Under the pieces are notes generated by a model, which was given only the letters and a program-made list of their open reading frames with translations, searched no databases and was not told the DNA's origin. A DNA stretch of 64,000 nucleotides from Lysobacter capsici (lineage in GTDB: Bacteria > Pseudomonadota > Gammaproteobacteria > Xanthomonadales > Xanthomonadaceae). A program made the position numbers and the translations under genes. Below, one piece after another: positions 18,134 to 26,585 of the stretch; the stretch's first letter is position 1; the number at the start of each line of letters is the position of its first letter. The stretch lies in assembly GCF_018732085.1 (NCBI RefSeq), contig NZ_CP076103.1, forward strand, positions 1,860,001-1,924,000. Reading direction: 5' to 3'.

Positions 18134-18541
18134 TTAAAGCAAATCCCCATTCGCCGACAACACCCGCTCCATCCGATCGCCCACGCCGCCGATCTCCATC
18201 ACCAGGCGCTGCACCTCGGCCGCGTCCAGCGTTTCCAGCGGACGGTTTTCGCACAGTTGCAGATACGGCACGCCGTCGAGGTCGCCGATCGCCAGGTAGC
18301 CGACGTGGCTTTCCCAGTTGAAGGCCAGCGCGCGGCGCGCGTCCAGGCCGGTGGTCGGGGCGACCGCGGTGCTCACGCGCAGGAACGCGCGGCCGTCGTC
18401 GTCCTCGATCTCGGACAGGAACAAGGCCTGATGGCGGGTGCCCTGTTCGAGCGACAGCTCGATGCAGATCACGCTCTCGTCGTGAACGGTGAGGTGGAAC
18501 CCGGCCCGGGTCAGTTGATGGCGGATCTGTTCGAATTGCAT
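18134..18541 (-). CDS. YbjN/CesT-fold hypothetical protein
   Basis: A 135-residue cytoplasmic acidic protein without membrane segments. Alternating strands (HLTVHDESVICIELS, HQALFLSEIEDDDGRAFLRV) and the C-terminal helix resemble YbjN/type III chaperone-like folds, but the match is weak and no function can be assigned. AGGAG lies 8 bases before ATG 18541, which fixes the start; the longer frame to 18631 overlaps the divergent alkyltransferase-like gene. The two starts are 40 bases apart. Confidence 0.72.
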   Translation of the reverse strand: MQFEQIRHQLTRAGFHLTVHDESVICIELSLEQGTRHQALFLSEIEDDDGRAFLRVSTAVAPTTGLDARRALAFNWESHVGYLAIGDLDGVPYLQLCENRPLETLDAAEVQRLVMEIGGVGDRMERVLSANGDLL

Positions 18542-18581
18542 GGGGGCGACTCCTGCGCGTTGCAGCGCATATGCTACCGCG

Positions 18582-18920
18582 ATGGACAGCGAAACTGCCG
18601 CCAAACGCATCCGCGCCGCGATCGGTGCCATTCCCAGGGGCGAAGTCGCCGGCTACGGCGAGGTCGCGCGCCGCGCCGGCTTGCCCGGCCGCGCGCGCCT
18701 GGTCGCGCGCCTGCTCAGCGAAAACGACGACCCCAAACTGCCCTGGCACCGGGTCCTGCGCTCGGACGGCCGGATCGCGCTGCCGGAAGGCTCCAAAGGC
18801 TATCGCGAGCAATGCCAGCGGCTGCGCGCGGAGGGGGTGAGGGTCGAAAACGGCCGGGTCCGTGGCCAGCGCGCGGCGCCGAGCGTGGACGCGCAGATCT
18901 GGGGTCCGCCGGAGGACTGA
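18582..18920 (+). CDS. Alkyltransferase-like protein (ATL), MGMT family without active cysteine
   Basis: A 112-residue protein with the DNA-binding domain of O6-methylguanine methyltransferases. The IPRGEVAGYGEVARRAGLPG helix-turn-helix is present, but the active-site PCHRV is PWHRVL, with Trp55 in place of the alkyl-accepting cysteine. ATL proteins bind O6-alkylguanine without removing the alkyl group and hand the lesion to nucleotide excision repair. ATG 18582 is the first in the conserved frame. It sits divergently from the YbjN-like gene. Confidence 0.9.
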   Translation: MDSETAAKRIRAAIGAIPRGEVAGYGEVARRAGLPGRARLVARLLSENDDPKLPWHRVLRSDGRIALPEGSKGYREQCQRLRAEGVRVENGRVRGQRAAPSVDAQIWGPPED

Positions 18921-19012
18921 ACGCCCCCTGCGCGGGCGCGCGCCGTGTACGCCGCGCTCACGTCCTCGCGGCGCGCTCGCGGCTACCATAGCGCCCGCCC
19001 CGAGGAGTCGCG

Positions 19013-19747
19013 ATGTTTTCCAGTATCCCGTCGATCACCCGCCGACTGTTGATCGCCAATGTCGTCGTATTCGTCCTGCAATCCCTGCTGGGACTGAGCG
19101 AGTCCACCCGCGCCTGGCCACTGTGGTTCGAGCTGTGGCCGTGGGTGCCCTCGCAGTTCGAAGTCGACGGCCCGGGCTTCATGCCGTGGCAGTTGCTGAC
19201 CTCGGGTTTCATGCACGGCGGCATCGGCCATCTGGTGTTCAACATGCTCGCGCTGGTGATGTTCGGCGCGTCGCTGGAATACCAGTGGGGCGCGCGGCGC
19301 TACGCGATCTATTACTTCGTGTGCCTGATCGGTTCGGCGCTGCTGCAGTTGCTGTTCGCTTCGATCGCGATCTACGACGGTCAGTTGTATCTGACCCTGG
19401 GCGCGTCGGGTGCGATCTACGGATTGCTGCTCGCCTACGGCATGTTGTTCCCCAATCGCCGCGTCACCTTGCTGCCGTTCCCGATCGTGCTCAAGGCGCG
19501 CACCCTGGTGATCATCTACGCGCTGGCGTCGGTGTTCTACGGCGTGTTCACCACCGGCACCGGGGTGGCCCATTTCGCCCATCTGGGCGGGATGATCGTG
19601 GGCTGGATGGTGATCCGCTACTGGCGCAAGTACCCGCCGAAGAACGGCGGCGGTGGCGGCGGTGGCGGCGACAATGCGCGCCGCGATGCGCGGTTGGAGG
19701 CGATTCGCGAGCGGCGGCGGGCGTCGAAGTTGCGGGTGGTGAAGTAA
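19013..19747 (+). CDS. Rhomboid family intramembrane serine protease
   Basis: A 244-residue protein with six membrane helices. The catalytic serine lies in LGASGAIYG (Ser132), the catalytic histidine in AHFAHLGG (His190), and the L1-loop hallmark WEL/WR region is present around MPWQLLTSGFMHGGIGHLVFNM. Substrates are unknown. A C-terminal cytoplasmic tail contains a run of nine glycines followed by a basic Arg-rich stretch, an unusual low-complexity linker. The start follows GAGGAGTCGCG. Confidence 0.93.
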   Translation: MFSSIPSITRRLLIANVVVFVLQSLLGLSESTRAWPLWFELWPWVPSQFEVDGPGFMPWQLLTSGFMHGGIGHLVFNMLALVMFGASLEYQWGARRYAIYYFVCLIGSALLQLLFASIAIYDGQLYLTLGASGAIYGLLLAYGMLFPNRRVTLLPFPIVLKARTLVIIYALASVFYGVFTTGTGVAHFAHLGGMIVGWMVIRYWRKYPPKNGGGGGGGGDNARRDARLEAIRERRRASKLRVVK

Positions 19748-19812
19748 GGCCTTGTATCCGGCCGCAACGGTCTCATGACGCAGTGTGATGAGGCGATACA
19801 GGAGCGATTTGA

Positions 19813-20115
19813 ATGAAGATGCCCGCTGCGAGGTGGTTCTCGATCGTTCGCTATGCTGATTTCTGCGATGTCCCGCGATGGATACTCGCGGGCAACCAGG
19901 ACGATGGTTTTTGGTTGCTGGATGGTCAGTTCGACGATGGCGCCGACGAATATCCGTCGTTTTTCCGGGTCAAGTTCGTTGGCAACGAGCTTGGAGCCGC
20001 ATGGGCTGTTTTCGACACGGGCACGATCGGCGATGTTGCCGCCGCCGAAGTCATCGCCGTGGACGAGATCCAGTTCGATCCGACCGTTCGCGCCAGTGTG
20101 ATGCGCCGAGGCTGA
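19813..20115 (+). CDS. Small acidic hypothetical protein
   Basis: 100 residues, acidic and aromatic-rich (DDGFWLLDGQFDDGADEYPS), with no signal peptide, membrane helix or recognised domain. CAGGAGCG before ATG 19813 is a fair ribosome-binding site. Its third-position GC is lower than neighbours, suggesting recent acquisition. The composition resembles small immunity-type or single-domain beta proteins, but nothing identifies it, and no toxin gene is adjacent. Confidence 0.6.
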   Translation: MKMPAARWFSIVRYADFCDVPRWILAGNQDDGFWLLDGQFDDGADEYPSFFRVKFVGNELGAAWAVFDTGTIGDVAAAEVIAVDEIQFDPTVRASVMRRG

Positions 20116-20125
20116 GCACGCCGAC

Positions 20126-21052
20126 TTAAAACCCCGGCCGCAGCCTCACCTGCTCCAGCTCTTTCTTGACCGACCGCCAGAACAGGCTCGGCGCGATCCA
20201 GGTATACGCGCAGAACAGCAGCCACGCATACGACAGCGGACCGGTCCACTGCGGCAGGCCGTTCTGCGGCAGCGCGATCAGGGCGATGCGGTAGATCAGG
20301 AACATGCCGATCAGCAGCACCACCGCGCGGGTGCGCGAGCCGGCGCTGATGAAACTCTGGAACCGCCACCACAGGCCCAGCGCCCAACTGCGCCGCGCCT
20401 TGACCGCGGCCATCAGGGTCAGCGCGTCGCCGTCCATGGGATCGATCTGCAAGGCCCAGGCGGCGTGATCGCGCGCGCTGTCGGTGCGGCCGGCGGCGAG
20501 TTCGCAATGACCGAGCACGCACAAGGCTTCGACGTGTTCGGGATGGCCGCGCAGCACATCGCGCGCCAGCGCCTCGGCGCGCGCGCGATCGCCGCGGCGC
20601 AGTTCCAGCGAAGCGAGCAGGGCGGGGTAGTCGGGATCGTCAGGATCGAGTTCGCAGGCGCGGCGCGCTTCTTCCAGCGCCTGCGCGTCGCGGCCCCAGG
20701 CCAGGTACAGGCGGGCGTAGGCGTCGGCGATCGCGGCCGAGTCGGGTTGCAGTTCGCGGGCCGAATCCAGATGCGCCTGCGCTTGTTTCAGATTGCGCCG
20801 CGCGATCGCCGCGACCGCGGCGGCGAGGTGGGCGAACGGCGATTCGGGTTCGAGTTCCAGCGCGCGCGCCGCTTCGAGTTCGGCCGCATGCAAGCGCTGG
20901 CGTTTGATCAGGCACAGCGACAGGAACGCATGCGCGTCGGACTGATCCGGGTCTTCGCCGAGCGAGCGCAGCAGCGCGTCGATGGCCGCGTCGATCCGAC
21001 CGTGCGCGTAATAGCGTTCGGCCAAGTGGTAGTAGTGATCGTGCTCGCTCAT
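20126..21052 (-). CDS. TPR protein with C-terminal membrane anchor
   Basis: A 308-residue protein with about five tetratricopeptide repeats (residues 8-205; for example HDHYYHLAERYYAHGRIDAA, DSAAIADAYARLYLAWGRDA) followed by two hydrophobic helices (RAVVLLIGMFLIYRIALIAL and AWLLFCAYTWIAPSLFW). The TPR domain is therefore probably a cytoplasmic protein-interaction platform tethered to the inner membrane. The start ATG overlaps the stop of the preceding membrane protein gene as ATGA. It is the last gene of the operon with an AAA ATPase, head-to-head with the MoxR system. Exact role unknown. Confidence 0.82.
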   Translation of the reverse strand: MSEHDHYYHLAERYYAHGRIDAAIDALLRSLGEDPDQSDAHAFLSLCLIKRQRLHAAELEAARALELEPESPFAHLAAAVAAIARRNLKQAQAHLDSARELQPDSAAIADAYARLYLAWGRDAQALEEARRACELDPDDPDYPALLASLELRRGDRARAEALARDVLRGHPEHVEALCVLGHCELAAGRTDSARDHAAWALQIDPMDGDALTLMAAVKARRSWALGLWWRFQSFISAGSRTRAVVLLIGMFLIYRIALIALPQNGLPQWTGPLSYAWLLFCAYTWIAPSLFWRSVKKELEQVRLRPGF

Positions 21053-21525
21053 TGCAGCACCATCCGCAGCATCATCGGCCAGCCGGTCATGTCGAGCGCG
21101 CCGCGTCCGACCACGGCGAGCAGGATCATCAGCGGCATGCCGTTGCGCGGCTCGCCGCCGTAGTGCTCGAAGATTTCGAAACAGCGTTGCTGCATCAGAT
21201 ACAGCGTGTAGGCCACGCCGACCTTGAGCAGCAACAACGACAAGAACGCATAGGCTTGATGCTCCGGCCGCAGCCAGCCGCTGCCCAGCAGCACGCCGAT
21301 GGTGAATACCAGCGCGACGGTGCCGAACACGCTCAGCGCGACGCAGGCCCATTCGCGGCCGCGGGTCGGGCTGCCGAGCGCGGCGGAGTTGAACGCGAAC
21401 CAGGCCAGGCCGAAGCCGCCGCCGGCGAGCATCAGGGTCAGCAGCGGCCACAGCGGGTCGACCGCGTAACGCGACAGCCCGGACGGCCGCGGTTCGTCGG
21501 GCAGGCGATAAGGCAGGGCCGCCAT
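21049..21525 (-). CDS. Four-helix membrane protein of the AAA operon
   Basis: A 158-residue hypothetical integral membrane protein with about four hydrophobic segments (LLTLMLAGGGFGLAWFAF, VFGTVALVFTIGVLLGS, AYAFLSLLLLKVGVAYTLYL, and a C-terminal MPLMILLAVVG). No enzyme motif is seen. The ATG overlaps the AAA ATPase stop by one base (TGATG), and its own stop overlaps the TPR gene start, so translation of the three is coupled. It probably forms a membrane component of the same machine. Confidence 0.8.
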   Translation of the reverse strand: MAALPYRLPDEPRPSGLSRYAVDPLWPLLTLMLAGGGFGLAWFAFNSAALGSPTRGREWACVALSVFGTVALVFTIGVLLGSGWLRPEHQAYAFLSLLLLKVGVAYTLYLMQQRCFEIFEHYGGEPRNGMPLMILLAVVGRGALDMTGWPMMLRMVLQ

Positions 21526-22892
21526 CAGCCGCCTCCGTGGCGCTTGAGGAAGTCCAGCACTTCGTCGTACTGACCGCCCTGGTTGGCATAGCGCGCGTGA
21601 TTGCGCGCGGTGGTCAGCCATTCCAGCGTGGTCGAACGCGTGTCCTTGAGCGCGGCGCGCAGGTGGGTCATGGTCAACGGAGTTTCGCGGCCTTGTTCGA
21701 TCGAATCCTCGATCGCTTCGTCGATCGCGGTCTCGACCAGATTGCGCAGGTCGGCGCCGGAAAAACCCGAGGTCAGCCGCGCCAGTTCGCCCGCGTCGAT
21801 GCCCTCGCCGAGCGGGCGGTCGCGCAGCAGCAGGTCGACGATCGCGCGCCGCGCCGCTTCGTCCGGCGGCGGCACGAACAGCACGCGGTCGAAGCGGCCG
21901 GGCCGGCGGAACGCGGCGTCGACCGCCCACGGCACGTTGGTCGCGCCGAGGATCAGCACGCCGTGGTTGTTCTGGGCGAAGCCGTCGAGTTCGGTCAGGA
22001 ACTGGCTGACCAGCTTGGCCGAGGTCGCCTCGCGCGAATACTGGCGCTTGCCGCCGATCGCCTCGACTTCGTCGAAGAACACCACCGCCGGCGCGGTGCG
22101 CCGCGCGGTTTCGAAGATCGCGTGCAGCTTGCGCTCGGACTCGCCGATGTACATGTCGAGCACGTCGGTGATCGCCACGTTGTAGAACTTCGCCCCGCAT
22201 TCGCCGGCGGTGGCGCGCGCGAGCAGGGTCTTGCCGCAGCCGGGCGGGCCGTACAGCAAGATGCCGCCGCCGGAGCGGCGCTTGAAGCGCTCGAACAGCG
22301 AGGGCTTGAGGAACGGGGTGATGATGCGGCGGCGGATCTGGTGCTTGACCTCGTCGAGCCCGCCGACGTCGCCGAACGCGATCCGCGCCTGCGGCGGCTG
22401 CAACAGCCGGGCCACGTCGTCGGCGTCGGTGTCGTCGTTGGCCAGGCTGGTCTGCGCGCCGGGGCGCAGGCCTTCGGACTGCTGGCGCTTGGCGTTGGCG
22501 AAGGAAATCACCTTGCCGGCCAGTTCGTTGGCGAGCGAGGCGTCCTCCAGCGCGGGATTGAGCGCGACCGCCTGTTGGTATAGCCCGCGCGCGTGTTCGC
22601 GATCCCCTTGCGCCAGGCGCAGGCGGGCGAGCGCGAACAGCGCGGCGGCCGAGTCGTCCGGAGCGATCCGCGCGACCAGTTCGTCGCGGCCGTGTTGCAG
22701 CAGCACGCGCACGGCGGCGTCGCGCTGGGTGGGGTCGTTCAGCAGGTCGTCGCCGGCCAAGTCGATTGCGCGGGTCAGCGCGTCGGGATCGGCCTCGGCC
22801 AGGCAGGCGTTGACCACCAGCATCCGCAGCGCCGGGTTGTGCGGACTGGCCGCGAGCGCGGCGAGCAGGTCGTCGAGAGAGGTGTCGGGCAT
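21525..22892 (-). CDS. Classical AAA ATPase with helical N-terminal region
   Basis: 455 residues. An N-terminal helical repeat region (1-130, two or three TPR-like units such as GDREHARGLYQQAVALNPAL) precedes a single classical AAA module. Walker A is GPPGCGKT (215-222), Walker B VFFDEVEA with Asp274-Glu275, the second-region-of-homology arginines are in AFRRPGRFDRVLFVPPP, and a GFSGADLRNLVETA sensor-2 region is present. No protease domain is attached, so it looks like a remodelling ATPase of the VPS4/Cdc48-like type. It leads a translation-coupled operon divergent from the MoxR operon, 295 bases between starts. Confidence 0.87.
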   Translation of the reverse strand: MPDTSLDDLLAALAASPHNPALRMLVVNACLAEADPDALTRAIDLAGDDLLNDPTQRDAAVRVLLQHGRDELVARIAPDDSAAALFALARLRLAQGDREHARGLYQQAVALNPALEDASLANELAGKVISFANAKRQQSEGLRPGAQTSLANDDTDADDVARLLQPPQARIAFGDVGGLDEVKHQIRRRIITPFLKPSLFERFKRRSGGGILLYGPPGCGKTLLARATAGECGAKFYNVAITDVLDMYIGESERKLHAIFETARRTAPAVVFFDEVEAIGGKRQYSREATSAKLVSQFLTELDGFAQNNHGVLILGATNVPWAVDAAFRRPGRFDRVLFVPPPDEAARRAIVDLLLRDRPLGEGIDAGELARLTSGFSGADLRNLVETAIDEAIEDSIEQGRETPLTMTHLRAALKDTRSTTLEWLTTARNHARYANQGGQYDEVLDFLKRHGGG

Positions 22893-23187
22893 GGCGTGAG
22901 CGGGATCCTGGCCGGTGTCGCGAGGCGATAGGGTAATGAAAAAACGGCCGGCGCAGGCCGGTTACAGGACGATTACAAAGCCGCCGCATGCCGATCGCGG
23001 GCCGGCGACGGGCCGGCCACGACAGCGTTGCGCGCGATCGGCGCATGCCGTGGTTGCGGGACGCGCGGGCGCGCGCCTACAGTGCGCAATGTGGCGCCGG
23101 TCGCAAGCCGAACGCGCGCCGCGTCCCGTCCGCACGTCGCCGTTGTCCGCCCCGCGCGGGCCGCCAAGGATCCAGGCCGTCCAGTCC
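22893..23187. promoter_or_regulatory. Divergent control region between AAA and MoxR operons
   Basis: Both operons must be controlled from this 295-base region. On the minus strand a CGGCC-TGCGCC-GGCCG hairpin followed by six T residues (about 22939-22960) looks like an intrinsic terminator, placed only about 45 bases before the AAA start codon. It could be an attenuator or insulate against antisense transcription. No clear sigma70 boxes were found. Confidence 0.5.
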
Positions 23188-24330
23188 ATGACTCTTCCGA
23201 TCGAACCTTCCGCCGCGCAGCAGGCCGCGGCCCGCGTCCGCGATGCCGTGCATTGCGCCACCGTCGGCCTGATCGAACGCGAACAACTCGCCGAATTGAT
23301 CGTGCTCGCCGCGGTCGCGCAGGAGCACCTGCTGATCCTCGGCCCGCCGGGCACCGCCAAGAGCGCGGTGGTGCGCCGCGTCGCCAGCGCATTGGGCGGG
23401 CGTTATTTCGAATACCTGCTGGGCCGTTTCACCGAGCCGTCGGAACTGTTCGGCCCGGTCGACCTGCGCCGGCTGCGCGAGGGCGTGGTCGAGACCGATG
23501 TCAGCGGCATGCTGCCCGAAGCCGAGGTCGCGTTCCTCGACGAAGTGTTCCTCGGGTCGACCGCGATCCTCAACACCTTGCTCGGCGTGCTCAACGAGCG
23601 CCGTTTCCGTCGCGGCCACACCCAGATCGAATGCCCGCTGCGGGTGTGCGTCGGCGCGGCCAATGCCTTGCCCGACGACGAATCGCTGGCCGCGTTCGCC
23701 GACCGTTTCCTGCTGCACCTGTTCGTCGAGCCGGTGCCGGACCATCAGCTTGAGGCCCTGCTCGAAGGCGGCTGGCAGTCCGAGCGCGCGTCATTGGCGC
23801 ATCGCACCGAACTGTCCGACATCGACGAACTCAGCCGGCGCGTGCCGCTGGTCGACCTGACCCACGCGCGCGGCCTGCTCGCCGATGCGATCCGCAAATT
23901 GCGCGGCGCCGGCCTGAGTTTGTCGGACCGCCGCATCGTCAAGGTCCAGCGCCTGATCGCCGCGGCCACCGTGCTGGCCGGCCGCGACACCGCGACCGAC
24001 GCCGACCTGTGGCCGCTGTTCTACGTCATGCCGACCCGCGAGGCGCAGGCCAGCGCCCAGGACGTGCTGCGCGATTCGATGTCGGCCGCGGCCAATCCGA
24101 CCCTGCGCGCTGCGGTCGAACATGCGGTGCTGCAGCCGGTGTCGCGCGCCGCGCGCCTGGTCGAGGCCGCGCGCAGCTGCCTGCAGGCCGGCGCCGACGC
24201 GCCGGGCGCGGCGACCATCGCCGAAGCGCTGCTGCGCGAGATCGACGCCAATTTCGACGCGAAATCGCTGCCGCCCGAACTCGCCGCCGAGCGCGCGCGC
24301 CTGATCGAACGGGTCGCGACGCCGACATGA
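23188..24330 (+). CDS. MoxR-type AAA ATPase of a ternary (MoxR-vWA-bpX) system
   Basis: A 380-residue MoxR-family AAA+ chaperone ATPase. Walker A is GPPGTAKS (52-59), followed by RYFEYLLGRFTEPSELFGPV, the MoxR helix-2-insert region, and Walker B AFLDEVFL (Asp118-Glu119) with STAILNTLLGVLNERRF. Family members use a vWA partner to remodel or mature other proteins. ATG 23188 begins the conserved part; the open frame upstream to 22915 is non-conserved. The stop overlaps the next start (ATGA). The gene heads a four-gene operon whose partners fit the MoxR-vWA-beta-propeller conflict systems described by comparative genomics. Confidence 0.92.
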   Translation: MTLPIEPSAAQQAAARVRDAVHCATVGLIEREQLAELIVLAAVAQEHLLILGPPGTAKSAVVRRVASALGGRYFEYLLGRFTEPSELFGPVDLRRLREGVVETDVSGMLPEAEVAFLDEVFLGSTAILNTLLGVLNERRFRRGHTQIECPLRVCVGAANALPDDESLAAFADRFLLHLFVEPVPDHQLEALLEGGWQSERASLAHRTELSDIDELSRRVPLVDLTHARGLLADAIRKLRGAGLSLSDRRIVKVQRLIAAATVLAGRDTATDADLWPLFYVMPTREAQASAQDVLRDSMSAAANPTLRAAVEHAVLQPVSRAARLVEAARSCLQAGADAPGAATIAEALLREIDANFDAKSLPPELAAERARLIERVATPT

Positions 24331-24743
24331 AGTGGGGTTGGCGGAGCGAAGCCGATCCGCCGCCGCCGCAGGGCGCGGTCGGTGTCGGCGCGGCGGCGCA
24401 TGGGCTGCTGGACGCGATCGAGCGTCTGGACGAGGCCGTGCGCGAGCGCCTGATGCTGACCGCCAACGACGACGTGTTGATCGTCACCGGCGCGGCGCAA
24501 TCGCTGCCGTGGAGCGAGGGCGTGGCCTATGTCGCGCCGCGCGACGATGCGCCCGCGCTGTGGCTGTCGACGGTGGAACGTCCCGACCTGCCGCTGGACC
24601 TGCTGTATCGCGCGATCGCGCGCCGGCATCCGCAGTCGCCGTTGTTGCTGCTGCGCGAACCGGCGCAGATCGTGCCGCTGCATCGCGCCTTGCCGGCGAC
24701 GGCGGCGCTGATCGCGCAGATTCGCAGCCATTGGCGGGGCTGA
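24327..24743 (+). CDS. Small bpX5-like component of the ternary system
   Basis: A 138-residue protein, translationally coupled to moxR by an ATGA overlap. It has an Ala-rich helix, a strand pattern VLIVTGAAQSLPWSEGVAYVAPR, and DAPALWLSTVERPDLPLDLLYRAI, which I associate with the bpX5 domain family of MoxR-vWA-beta-propeller systems. That subfamily assignment is from memory and uncertain. No catalytic motif, signal peptide or membrane helix is present. It likely adapts the ATPase to the vWA/propeller proteins. Confidence 0.7.
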   Translation: MKWGWRSEADPPPPQGAVGVGAAAHGLLDAIERLDEAVRERLMLTANDDVLIVTGAAQSLPWSEGVAYVAPRDDAPALWLSTVERPDLPLDLLYRAIARRHPQSPLLLLREPAQIVPLHRALPATAALIAQIRSHWRG

Positions 24744-24746
24744 GCG

Positions 24747-26585
24747 ATGCGCCTGCCCGATACGCTCAAACCGTGGCATGCCTGGCTGGGGTGGTTCGAC
24801 CCGGAACTGGCCGGCGTGCTCGGCGAGTTGATGCTGCGCCTGCATCCGTTGCTCGGCGCGTTCCGCATGCGCGCGTTGCGCGGCGCGGTCGAGCCCGAGG
24901 GCATCGACGACCTGCGCCGGCGCGGCAGCTACGAACGCCTGCTGCTGAGCGAGTGGGCGTTGGCCGAAGTGGTGCCGGAAGAATTCGATCGCCGCGCCGC
25001 CGCCGGCGAGCATCTGTTCCTGTCGCCGAAACTGGTCGCGCGCGAAGTCGACGCGCTGACCGTGGCGGTGTTCGATACCGGCCCCACGCAACTGGGCGCG
25101 CCGCGGCTGGTGCATGTGGCGATGTGGATTTTGCTGGCGCAACGCGCGCAGGCGGCCAAGGCGCGTTTCGCCTGGGGCGTGCTCGGCAAGCCCGGCGAGT
25201 TGTTCGACGCCGACAACGCCGATGCGCTCAAGCAGTTGTTGAACGAACGCAGCTTCACCCCGGGCGGCGAAGCCGCGTGGCAACGCGCGGCGCAGGCCGG
25301 GTTGCCGCCGCCGCGCGAGGACTACGAACGCGAATGGCAGCAGCGGCTGGATGCGGCGCAACCCAGCCCGGGCGAGCGCTGGTCGATCGGCTCGCATGCG
25401 CACGGCTACGGCCTGGGCCATCGCGTCGACGTGCAGCGCGCGGGCGAAAACGAACTGGCGATCGTGATCGCCGCGCGGCAGGCGCGGCGCGAGACGCGCT
25501 TGGCCTTGCCTGCGGCGGCGCCGTCGAGCCGTTTGCTGCGCGGCAAGTTCAAGCTGCCGACGCAGCCGGCGATTCAGGCGCCGAAAACCAAGGGCCGGTT
25601 GTCGTTGAAGCAGGCGCCGATCGTTTCCGCCACCGGCTACACCATCGCGGCGATCCAGGACGGCACCAACGCGGCGAATGTGTACCGTCTGCCGTCCGAG
25701 GAGGCCGAACAACGGCCACCGGCGACGCTGCGTTGGGCCAAGCGCAAGAACTTGCTCGCCGCGACCCTGGACGGCACCCAGTTCGGCGCCTTGCTGGCGA
25801 ACGGTTCCAATCTGGATTTCTGGCAGCTGATCGACTTCGATCATGCGCCGTTGCCGTCGGAGGTGAACGTGGCGGCCGCGCAGGCGCGCTACATGCCGTG
25901 CTTCCGGATGCACCGCGGCCATCGCGGCGAGTCGTGCCTGTATCTGCTCGCCGGCCGCAAGCTGCTGTGCTGGCAACGGCAGTCGTCGCGGCAGACCCGC
26001 TACAAACCCACGCGATTCGTGGTCGCCGAGGACGGCGTGTTGGCGATCGCCGACCACGGCCGCGAGAAAATGATTTTCCTGCGCCTGCAAAACGGGCAGC
26101 TGGCCTTGTGTTCGATCGATGCGGTCTCGCAATCGCTGTTGCAAGAAGTGCCGCTGCAAGGCGAGGTGAGTTCGGGTTTCCTGGCCGGCCGCCTGGAGGG
26201 CGGGCAATGGCGCGGCGGCGCCTGTGTCGAGGTGCCGGTGGGCGGGCACGGCGGCGAACGTTCGACGATCTGGCGCGTGTTCCGCTGGTCCGACGGCCCG
26301 CGCGAGGACCACGAGATCATTCTTCCGTCCGACTGGAAGGTGCTCGGCCTGCGCCAGTCGGCGGGCAATCAGATCGACCTGATCGCGTTGCGCCCGGACC
26401 GGCGCGGCGTGGTCCGGATCGGCAAGGACGGGCGCAGCACCTTGTACGAATCGGTGCCGCCGATCAGCGTGGGCACGGTGGCGACCGCGGCCGACACCAT
26501 CGCCTTGATCGATCAATACCGCAGCCTGGTGGTGTTGCGCGACAACGGCCAGTCGGTTTTGTTTTATCGGAGCGGCGATGACTGA
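24747..26585 (+). CDS. vWA-like (degenerate MIDAS) plus propeller-like protein
   Basis: 612 residues. The N-terminal part has SEWALAEVVPEEFDRRAAAG and then VAVFDTGPTQLGAP, which sits where the vWA metal site (DxSxS) is expected; Asp110 and Thr114 remain but the serine position is Gly112, so metal binding may be altered. Segments VHVAMWILLAQRAQAAKARF and FAWGVLGKPGELFD fit the rest of a vWA core. Residues from about 260 form repeated beta-rich blocks (for example TGYTIAAIQDGTNAANVYRL, RTIWRVFRWSDGP-like strands), consistent with a beta-propeller. It starts 3 bases after the previous stop and overlaps the next gene by 8. It probably works as the vWA partner of MoxR. Confidence 0.72.
   Translation: MRLPDTLKPWHAWLGWFDPELAGVLGELMLRLHPLLGAFRMRALRGAVEPEGIDDLRRRGSYERLLLSEWALAEVVPEEFDRRAAAGEHLFLSPKLVAREVDALTVAVFDTGPTQLGAPRLVHVAMWILLAQRAQAAKARFAWGVLGKPGELFDADNADALKQLLNERSFTPGGEAAWQRAAQAGLPPPREDYEREWQQRLDAAQPSPGERWSIGSHAHGYGLGHRVDVQRAGENELAIVIAARQARRETRLALPAAAPSSRLLRGKFKLPTQPAIQAPKTKGRLSLKQAPIVSATGYTIAAIQDGTNAANVYRLPSEEAEQRPPATLRWAKRKNLLAATLDGTQFGALLANGSNLDFWQLIDFDHAPLPSEVNVAAAQARYMPCFRMHRGHRGESCLYLLAGRKLLCWQRQSSRQTRYKPTRFVVAEDGVLAIADHGREKMIFLRLQNGQLALCSIDAVSQSLLQEVPLQGEVSSGFLAGRLEGGQWRGGACVEVPVGGHGGERSTIWRVFRWSDGPREDHEIILPSDWKVLGLRQSAGNQIDLIALRPDRRGVVRIGKDGRSTLYESVPPISVGTVATAADTIALIDQYRSLVVLRDNGQSVLFYRSGDD

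Noticed and set aside
21049..23046. 665-residue minus-strand frame across the AAA operon
   Set aside because: Only its last 158 residues are a real protein; the rest is an Arg/Pro-rich shadow of the AAA ATPase frame.
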